A model generated the notes under the pieces. The model ran no database searches. It worked only from the letters and a program-made list of their open reading frames with translations, and had not been told where the DNA came from. Positions 41,991-49,900 of a DNA stretch of 50,984 bases are shown here, piece after piece; position 1 is the first letter of the stretch; each line of letters begins with the position of its first letter. This DNA is from a bacterium (lineage in GTDB: Bacteria; Vulcanimicrobiota; Xenobia; Xenobiales; JADMJV01). Location of the stretch: positions 11,029 through 62,012 of the forward strand of contig JAFEBA010000112.1 of NCBI GenBank assembly GCA_018266105.1. Reading direction: 5' to 3'. The translations under genes were made by a program, and so were the position numbers.

Positions 41991-42472
41991 TAGCCGGAAG
42001 AGATGCGAGCCTGGTCGTGCTGGCGGGTCAAATAGCTTACGATCTGTTCTTGCTGGGAGGGAGTGGCCCAGAGTTCAAGCTGTCCGCTGTAGCACTTGAT
42101 GGGCTTGACTACGCCCAAAGAGGTTTGGCTTGGGGGAGCTTCGGTCTGCACCTCGGAGGCCAGGGCCACATACTTGACCTGACCCATCACCTTCATCTGG
42201 CCGACGCCTTGGAGCAGGAACTCGAGTTCCAGGCATTCTTCTTCCTTGACCAGAGTGGTGGTGCGGAAAATCATCCCGCTGGTAGTGAGGCGTCCGCAGA
42301 GCAGGCGAAGAGCCTGGTCGCTCCCGCTTCGATAAGCGATGACCGGGAGGATACTGCGTAAACGCCCGCTGGTGGTGGGAGCGAGCGTCTTCTCGCTGGC
42401 TTTTTGGGGAGCCTTGCGGCCGAACAAAGCCTTGAGATTGAGGGCTCGGAAAAACGGGAGTTCTTTAGCCAT
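41987..42472 (-). CDS. PilZ-like domain protein
   Basis: This protein of about 161 residues has a beta-barrel pattern like PilZ: LLCGRLTTSGMIFRTTTLVKEEECLELEFLLQ, then MKVMGQVKYVAL. The usual c-di-GMP-binding RxxxR and DxSxxG motifs are not clear (ILPVIAYRSGS and GRLTTSG are the nearest), so binding is doubtful. The basic N-terminus is LNLKALFGRKAPQKASEK. ATG at 42472 follows a GGAGG site at 12 bp; ATG at 42484 abuts that site and is less likely. PilZ proteins often act on type IV pili, and PilT genes lie in this window. Confidence 0.55.
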   Translation of the reverse strand: MAKELPFFRALNLKALFGRKAPQKASEKTLAPTTSGRLRSILPVIAYRSGSDQALRLLCGRLTTSGMIFRTTTLVKEEECLELEFLLQGVGQMKVMGQVKYVALASEVQTEAPPSQTSLGVVKPIKCYSGQLELWATPSQQEQIVSYLTRQHDQARISSGY

Positions 42473-42530
42473 TGTCGTGTGCATCCTCCGAAGCGGTCGC
42501 CAGCCGTCGCTCGTCACAGCGAGTCGCGTG

Positions 42531-42543
42531 CTGACCTCGTCAG
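42531..42543. repeat. Dyad in the PilZ-like/dam divergent region, site 1
   Basis: CTGAC-CTC-GTCAG, 5-bp arms with a 3-bp centre. It has the same geometry as the dyad 49 bp downstream (42580-42592), though the arms differ in sequence. A possible operator. Confidence 0.3.
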
Positions 42544-42579
42544 TAAACCAGTTGAACTGTCATCGGGTCTGTAATTTGG

Positions 42580-42592
42580 ATCACATCGTGAT
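42580..42592. repeat. Dyad in the PilZ-like/dam divergent region, site 2
   Basis: ATCAC-ATC-GTGAT, 5-bp arms with a 3-bp centre, about 48 bp before the dam start. It carries a GATC (GGATCAC), so methylation by the neighbouring enzyme could affect binding at this site if it is an operator. Confidence 0.35.
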
Positions 42593-42639
42593 GAAAGTCA
42601 TTGTAGGGTTCTGCGACGTTCATCCCAAAGCCCCTGGCT

Positions 42640-43485
42640 ATGCTCGCCACCCCCATCCTCAAGTGGGCGGGCGGCAAAGGACGCCTGCTGGCCCAGTATG
42701 AGCCCTATTTGCCGACCCACTTCAAACGCTACTTCGAACCTTTTGCCGGCGGCGCCGCCCTGTTTTTCTGGCTGCGCTCTCGGCGCGGGGGCAAATTTCC
42801 CGGCACTCTCAATGATTCCAACGAAGAACTGATCAACTGCTATCAGGTTGTGCAGCAGCAACCAGACCCGCTCCTGCTCAGGCTGCGCGAGTTGGCCGAG
42901 CAGCATGGCACCGAGTTCTACTACCAGGTCCGCGCTCAGCAGCCCCAAGACTCGGTGGAACGAGCCGCCCGTCTGATTTACTTAAACAAAACCTGCTACA
43001 ACGGTCTCTATCGCGTCAACGCCAAAGGCGGCTTCAACGTGCCCATCGGGCGCTATAAGGACCCCTCTATCGTCCAGGAAGAAAAGATACGTGCGGCTCA
43101 CCTGGCCCTACAGGGCACCAACCTTTGGAATAAGGGCTTTGATGAGGCGGCTCTGGCCGCCCGCAAGGGGGACTTTGTGTATTTTGACCCTCCCTATCAG
43201 CCGCTCACGCCCACTTCCAACTTCACGAGTTACACGAAGGACCAGTTCGGGATGGAGCAGCAGTGTCATCTGGCCGAGATCTTCAAGCAGTTGGTGAAGC
43301 GTGGTTGTCATGTGCTGCTGTCCAATTCGGCCAGTGATCTGGTGCGTAATCTTTACCGAGACTATCAGCAGGTGGAGATCCAGGCCCCTCGCTTCATTAA
43401 CTCCAAGTCGGCGGGACGCAGCTCGATCGCTGAACTGCTTATCCTCGCAAGCCCTGCAGAGCCAGAACCAGCTTCTCAGGAATAG
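42640..43485 (+). CDS. dam: Dam-type (D12 class) DNA adenine N6-methyltransferase
   Basis: This 281-residue methylase transfers methyl from SAM to adenine, classically in GATC. ILKWAGGKGRLL and FEPFAGGAALFFWL are the SAM-binding motifs, LNDSNEELINCYQ is typical of Dam, and FDPPYQP is the catalytic DPPY. There is no restriction enzyme beside it, so it is a solitary (regulatory or repair) methylase. ATG at 42640 lacks an obvious ribosome site, although it starts exactly at the domain. The last 47 bp overlap the convergent thioesterase gene. Confidence 0.94.
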   Translation: MLATPILKWAGGKGRLLAQYEPYLPTHFKRYFEPFAGGAALFFWLRSRRGGKFPGTLNDSNEELINCYQVVQQQPDPLLLRLRELAEQHGTEFYYQVRAQQPQDSVERAARLIYLNKTCYNGLYRVNAKGGFNVPIGRYKDPSIVQEEKIRAAHLALQGTNLWNKGFDEAALAARKGDFVYFDPPYQPLTPTSNFTSYTKDQFGMEQQCHLAEIFKQLVKRGCHVLLSNSASDLVRNLYRDYQQVEIQAPRFINSKSAGRSSIAELLILASPAEPEPASQE

Positions 43486-43846
43486 GCACTTTGGCGAAGC
43501 TGTGGCGATCCACCGCCACCAGCACGTAGCCGGCCGTAACGAGTAGGGCCTGATCGCGATGGACCTCGAAGGAAAGGGCCAGGCTGGTGTTGCCAATATT
43601 GGAGACCCAACAGCTGACTTCGAGCAGGTCGTCGATGCGCGCCGCGCTCAGAAAGTCGCACTCAATATGGCGCCTGGGTAGCCAGACATCCAGTTCTTCG
43701 AACATCCGGCCGTAGGCGAAACCCAGGCTTCGAAACATTTCACTCTCGGCGAACTCAAAAAAGCGAATGTAGGAACCGTAAAAGATGATCTCGGCCGCGT
43801 CCACATCGCTCCAACGCACGCGTTCCTGAATCGTGTATTTTGCCAC
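43439..43846 (-). CDS. YbgC-type 4-hydroxybenzoyl-CoA thioesterase-fold (hotdog) protein
   Basis: This 135-residue acyl-CoA thioesterase has the conserved WSDVDAAEIIFYGSYIRFFE stretch with catalytic Asp, followed by EMFRSLGFAYG. The strands HIECDFLSAARIDDLLEV and ALSFEVHRDQALLVTAGYVL fit a single hotdog domain. GTG at 43846 has AGGGAG 5-6 bp upstream, and an upstream extension to 43951 is Arg/Ala-rich and unconserved. It overlaps dam by 47 bp. It is divergent from the giant TPR gene. Confidence 0.9.
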   Translation of the reverse strand: MAKYTIQERVRWSDVDAAEIIFYGSYIRFFEFAESEMFRSLGFAYGRMFEELDVWLPRRHIECDFLSAARIDDLLEVSCWVSNIGNTSLALSFEVHRDQALLVTAGYVLVAVDRHSFAKVPIPEKLVLALQGLRG

Positions 43847-43977
43847 TGTCACTCCCTGGTGTGCGCAAGCCGCTGCACGGACTGGCTGCTGAGTTCCCCT
43901 CGGCAGGGACTTGCTCCCCCTTCTGGCTCTTGCCCAGCTTAGGAGGCGCACAAAGTTCGATCGAGAAGCAGCCGGCC

Positions 43978-46900
43978 ATGATTTTATGGGAGACCTACTT
44001 TGAGTCGGCTCAGCAAGCTCTTGCTGAGGGGGACGACGCCAAGGCGGCCGAGCTTTATGCCTCCGCCCATGAGGAGGTCGAATCCGAGAACGTGCGCGAC
44101 GAACGTTGGTTGCGCACGATTTTGGGTTGGTCGCAGAGCCTGACCCGGCAGGGGCATTACGAACGGGCCACCGAGATTTTGCAGGTCGATCCGACCGAGC
44201 TGTCGAGCTGTCCTCCTGAACTGCAGCTCGACCTGCAGGCCACTCTGGCTCAACTTCAGCAGGCCTTGGGTAATGCTTCGGCCGAGCTGGCGAGTTGGAA
44301 AAGTTGGTTTCACAATCTCAGTAGCCCCAGCGAAGCTCGGCTGCCCCACCTGCGGCGAGCCGTTCAACTGGCTCAAGAGCAGAATGCCGACTGGATGGAG
44401 CCGGCCCGGGAGTTGCTTTATCATTGGTCGGTTCAATTGCTGGGCGAAGACCATCCCGATACCCTGGCGGCCGCCCGGCATCAACTGGATGCCTGCCTGG
44501 CTGAAAAGAATTGGGTCCGAGCCGAACCCCTGCTTCGCGCCCAGCTGAAACTGCAAGAGCACGACCGCGCAGCCTGGCTCAAGACCCAGGCTCTCCTGGC
44601 TCAAGTATTGCGCAGCCAGGGTAAGTCCGAGCTGGCCTGGCAGGCCTACCGCGAAGTCTTTCGAGATCAGGCCCTGCCCGACGAGGACCAGCTGGACGTC
44701 TTCCGCTGGGCTTATGAGGAGGCTCAGGGCGAACAGGCCCAGCCGCTGGCTCTGGATTACCTGTTGCGCCTCCAGGAAGTGCTGCCCGGTCACCTCGATC
44801 TTTACGACTATGTGATGGTTCTGGCCGAACCGGCCGAGCAATTGCGTCTGCAGCAGGTCCGATTGGGTTGGTCCGAGCGCTTGGGGACCAGCCTGGACAC
44901 ACGAATGGAATGGACTTACGAACTGGCCTTAGGATTGGAAGCTCAGGGCCATTCTGAGCAGGCCGACTTCCACTGGGAACGGATTCGGGTGGAAGGTTTG
45001 CCCAAGAAGGCCCTGCCTGATGCCCATTTGAGGGCTGCCCGCAAAGCCCTGGCCCAAGGCCAACCCAGTGGCGAGCTCTATCGAGCCGGACTGATGGGGC
45101 GTTTGGAACATTCGCAGTGGGAAGAGAGCTGGCTCGAAGACGCACTCAACTGGGCCCGTCTGGAAGTTGAACAAAATAACCAGGTGACGGCCGGAGCGAT
45201 TTTGTCACCCCTGCTGGAGCAATTGGAAAGGCGTTCTCAGGAAGCCAGTCCGCTCTACTGCGAGGGGCTTTACTTAAAGTCCAGGCTGGCCCTGGCTCAG
45301 GAACAACCTGAATTGGGCGCCGGCCTTTTGGAACAGGCTTTCGAGCTTTGGCAACAGGTCGGACAACCCGAACCACTCGGCCGCATCATGGCGACCTTCG
45401 GTCTGGAGCAAAGCCTGGCCACTCGCACGCAGCCAGATTATGAGCGTTGGGCTGCCCGCCTGCAGGGGCTTGGGGTAGAACCCCCGCCTTTCGATCGAGG
45501 CTTCGAGCCGGAAGCCATGCAGGCTCTTCATCACGCCGGCGATTGGGTCCGTCTGGAACAAGAGTTGCGCGAGGTGCTGCCCAAGTTGGGTCCCAATAGT
45601 CCGGAAGACCACAATGTGGCCTACCTCTGGCTGGCCGAGAGTCTGGAACAGCAAGGCCAGTGGCCTGAAGCTCTGGAATTTCGCATGCAGAATCAGCCTG
45701 TCCTGACGGATCGTCTGGGAGCTGCTCATCCTCTGGTGCTGCGTGGCCAGATGCAGTTGGGCCAGTGCCTCAATGCCCTGAGCCGCTTCAGCGAAGGCGA
45801 AAGAGTTCTGGCTCAATCCGTTCGGGCTCACGAGAAAGCTTTTGGCGCGGACAGCCTGCCCGTGGGTCGGGTATTGGTTGCGTTGGCCGAGAGTTTCCGT
45901 CTGCAAGGCAAAGACAATTTGATGGAAGCCGTGTCGGGTCGGGCGGTGGGGTTGCTGGAGAAACATCTCCCGGTCGGTCACCCGGAGCGGCTGCAGGCCA
46001 AACGCGATCTGGTCCAGTGGATGATGGACCAGGGTCGCTTCGCCGAGGCCCGCCAGCAGCTTCAGTTCATGGAGCAGGAGGAAATCCAGGCTTACGGGGC
46101 CGACCATCCCGAACTGGCTGTAACCCTGTCACAGTGGGCCAGTTTGGAAACCGCAGAGGGCGATTATGCCGGTGCCGAGACTCACTACCGTCGCTCATTG
46201 GACCTTTTCGAGAGGGGACTGGGCGATTCTCATCCCAATGTGGCCGCCACCCTGAACAACCTGGGGCAGAATCTCTATCGCCAGGCCAACTATGCCGAGG
46301 CCGCCAGCGTGCTGGAGCGGGCCTTGCAGATCTTCGATGCATACGACGCTGGACGCGTTTCCACCATGGTCAATCTGGGACTGGTCTGGCAAGCTCAGCA
46401 AGAGCCCGTCAAGGCTCAGCGCTGGCTGGAGGAGGCCTTGCGCATCAGCGTCGAGTGGCTTGGCGAGGACGACCTGGAAGTGGCCTTCTGTTGTTTTACC
46501 CTGGCCGAGGTCATGGCTTCTCAAAATCAGATGCTGGAGGCCAGACAATACGCCCAACGCGCTCTGGATATTCGCGAGCGACGGCTGGGTGCGTTGCACC
46601 CGGAGACCTCCACCAGTCAGGCTCAGGTCAGCAATTTACTCCTGCGCGACGGCAGAGAAGCCGACGCTATTCCGCTGGTTGAGGGGTCGCTCCGCATTCA
46701 GGCACAGGCTTTGGGGGAAGACCATCCCGAGCTGATTCCGACCTACTCCACTTTGGGGCGGCTGTACATGGTCGCCGGACAGTGGGAGCGGGCTGAGGAG
46801 ACCCTGCTCAAGGCCATCGGATTGATCAGCCGTTCCACTGCTCAGGTTAGCGCCGAACTGGCCCAGCGAGTGGCCGAACTGGGTGAGCTTCGAGCCTCCC

Positions 46901-49900
46901 AGGGCGACCTGGAGCAGGCCATCGGATTTTCCGCCAAGGCGGTGGAAATTCTGGTCGAGGCCCTGGGGCCGCAGCATGAAGCCATCGACCCGGTCATGCT
47001 CCGGCTGGCCAAGCTTTACTTACAGGCGGGCCGATATAAGGAGGCGGAGGCCTGCTTCAAGCGGGTTCTGGACCAAAGGACGCAGCGTCTGGGTGGCGAG
47101 GACCCCGAGGTTGCGCTGGTGTGGCTGGAACTGGCCGAGTTGCAAATGGCGCAGGGCCGGCAGGTACTGGCCGAGACCCTGGGCAAAAAGTCAATGGATT
47201 TGATCCAGCGGCGCTACGGTCAGGATCATGTCCAGCTGCGCCCGGTACTGGAGTTTTTGTGTCGTCATGCCGAAAAACACGGCAACGAAGCTCAGCTGAT
47301 CGCCTACCAGCAGCAACTGGCGGGGCTGGTCGAGCCCGTAGCGGTCGAGGATGTTCCCCTGCCCGAGTCGCCGATCGTGCCCGTGCCTTTACCGGATACC
47401 GAGTCACAACTTCCTGCCTCGAATCACCCTCCGGCGGCAGTCAAGGCGGAGCCGCTCCAGTCTCCCATTGGGGAGGAGCCCGAGCCGGCTTTGGGATTGC
47501 CCCCCTCGCCCCCCCAGTCAGATGAAGTCTCGGTGGTAACAGAAGTTGTTCCCGTCTCGGATGCATCGGTCGTATCTGTCGAAGAGCCTGAGTCTCTGAC
47601 TGAAGGGTCTGATTCTTTGGAGTTGCTGGCGGTCGCGGCCGACTCAGAGGAACTGCCCATCGCTGCTTCGAGTGAGGCTCCCGGTTGGTTGCTGGAGGAG
47701 CCGGCTCCGGTTTTGGCTGAGACCGTCACCACGGAGCAGCCGCAACTCGAAATGACCCGGGCGCAGACGGAAGCCCAGGTGCCGCAGCCGGAAGCTGAGC
47801 AGGCGCAGCCGGAAGCCCAGGTGCCGCAGTCTGAAGACGATCAGGCGCAGTCCGAGGTTGCCCAGGCCCGGCCGAACGACCAGCTGCCGCAGCCGGAAGT
47901 CGAGCAGGCGCAGTCCGAGGTTGCCCAGCCGCAGCCGGAAGCTCAGGTGCCGCAGACGGAAGCCGAGCAGGCGCAGCCGGAAGTTGCCCAGCCGCAGCCG
48001 GAAGCCCAGCAGCCGCAGCCGGAAGTCGAGCAGGCCCAGTCCGAGCTTGCCCGGCCGCAGCCGGAAGCCCAGCAGCCGCAGCCGGAAGTTGAGCAGGCGC
48101 AGTCCGAGGTTGCCCAGCCGCCGCAGCCGGAAGTCGAGCAGGCGCAGTCCGAGGTGGCCCAGCCGCAGCCGGAAGCCCAGCCGCTGCCGCAGGCGGAAGT
48201 CGAGCAGGCGCAGTCCGAGCTTGCCCAGCCGCAGCCGGAAGCCCAGTTCCCGCATTCGGAAGTCGCACCCCCTCAGCCCGAGGTGGCAGAGTTGGAAACC
48301 GCCCCGATCCAGCTTGACGTCGGGCCGCCGCAGCCCGAGCCAGTTCAACCTGAGCCCGAGCCGCTCAGCCCGGAGGAGGAGGCGGTCAGAGCCGCCCAGG
48401 CCAAGAATTGGGTCTACGTCAAGGAGCTGCTGGCGCCCCTGGTGCCTCAGCGCAGCGGGGTAGATCTGGCCGAGATCCTGCGGAGGCTCTCGCTGGCCGA
48501 ACGCCACCTGGGGAATCGGACCCAGGCCGAGCGCCTGCTGCTGCAGTCGATCACACTCTGGTCCCAAGAATATGGTGAGAACCACCCCGAACTGGCCGAA
48601 AGCATGGGCGACCTGGCCGAGGTCAGCTTTGAGATGGGCAAGTTGGAGCAGGCTGAAGGCCTCTTGCGTCGGGCCACCGAGATTCAGGTCCGACTGCATG
48701 GAACCGACCACGTTTCGATGATTCCCTGGCTCCTCCGCCTGGGTAAGATTTACTTGCCTTACAAGGCCGCCAACGCGCTGGCGCCGCTGCAGCGCGCCGC
48801 CAACCTGGCCCAAAGTCGTCTGAACGCTCAGGACCCTGTGCAGGCTGAGATTCTTTGGAATCTGGCCCTGGCCCACGAGCAGGCCCGAGAGTTGGATGAA
48901 GCCATCGTCTGCTTGCGCCGTCGGTTGGCCTTCCCGGACGCTGAAGATGCCCTGGAAGTCAGTCTTAAGATGGGTCAATTGCTGCTGAGAGTTGGGCAGA
49001 TCGAGGCCGCCACTCAGATTTTACACAAGCTGGAAGTGCACTTGCCGGTGCCCGGACCGGAGATCGAAGAGCAGGTCAAGGCTCTGATCGGCAACATTAT
49101 GGTGCTCGATGACCGGCTTGAGGAGGCCGAGCCCCGTTTGCTTGAGGCCCTGCAGATGCGCACTCAGCGTCTCAGCACTCAACATCCTGATCTCAGGCCC
49201 ATTTTGTGCAACCTGGCTCTGCTCTACAGTCGGCGCGAAGCCTATCAACAGGTCGCCATCTTCGCCCAGCAGGCTTTGGAGTTGACTCCTGAAGGCGAGC
49301 ATGAGACCCGGCTGCAGCTTTGTTCGCAGTTAGCCCCTGCCCTGATGGAGCTGGACCGCCGGGCTGAAGCGGAGGCCATGTATCGAAACTGGATCGACTT
49401 GATCGTGGCCCAACAGGGCGAAAGCCACCCCGCCCAGTTGCCCGCGCTGCAGGCTCTATCCAAGCTGCTCCAAAAGCGCGGCGACTCGATGGCGGCTCAA
49501 GAGCTGCGCGAAAAAGCCTGGCAGATCCTGAGTCAGAGCCCGCAGGTTTCGGAGGCCGAGTTCCTGTTGCCGCTTGAGGATCTGGCTCGGGGAGCCATGG
49601 AGCAAGCCGCCTGGGACAAAGCCGAAGCCTGGCTTCGTCGCGCCTACGCCATCGCCGAGAAGCAGGACGGGCTGGCGGCGGCTCGTCTGGCCTTTGCTCT
49701 GGGCGAGGTTTTCCGGGCGACCGGCCGCATGGCCGAAGCGGAAACGGCCATTCGTCGATCCCTGGAGTTTCGTCAGACGGCCCTGGGGGCCGAGCATGTC
49801 GAGACCCTTCGTTCTCTGCAGTCGCTGGCCGAGGTTTACTCCGCTCAGAATCGCTATGAAGCGGCCCAGTCCATGCTCAGCCGTTGTCTGGATGCCGGCA

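Noticed and set aside
45765..46682. Plus-strand open frame of 305 codons in another frame of the TPR gene
   Set aside because: The composition is Gly/Arg/Ser-rich noise. The overlapping frame encodes clear TPR repeats.
47644..48978. Minus-strand open frame of 444 codons, Leu/Arg/Gly-rich with striking LRLLDFRLR-like repeats
   Set aside because: It lies wholly opposite the giant TPR frame. Its repeats mirror the tandem repeat of that gene, and it has no ribosome site or recognisable domain. It is a shadow created by the CAG/CCG/GAG-rich repeat.
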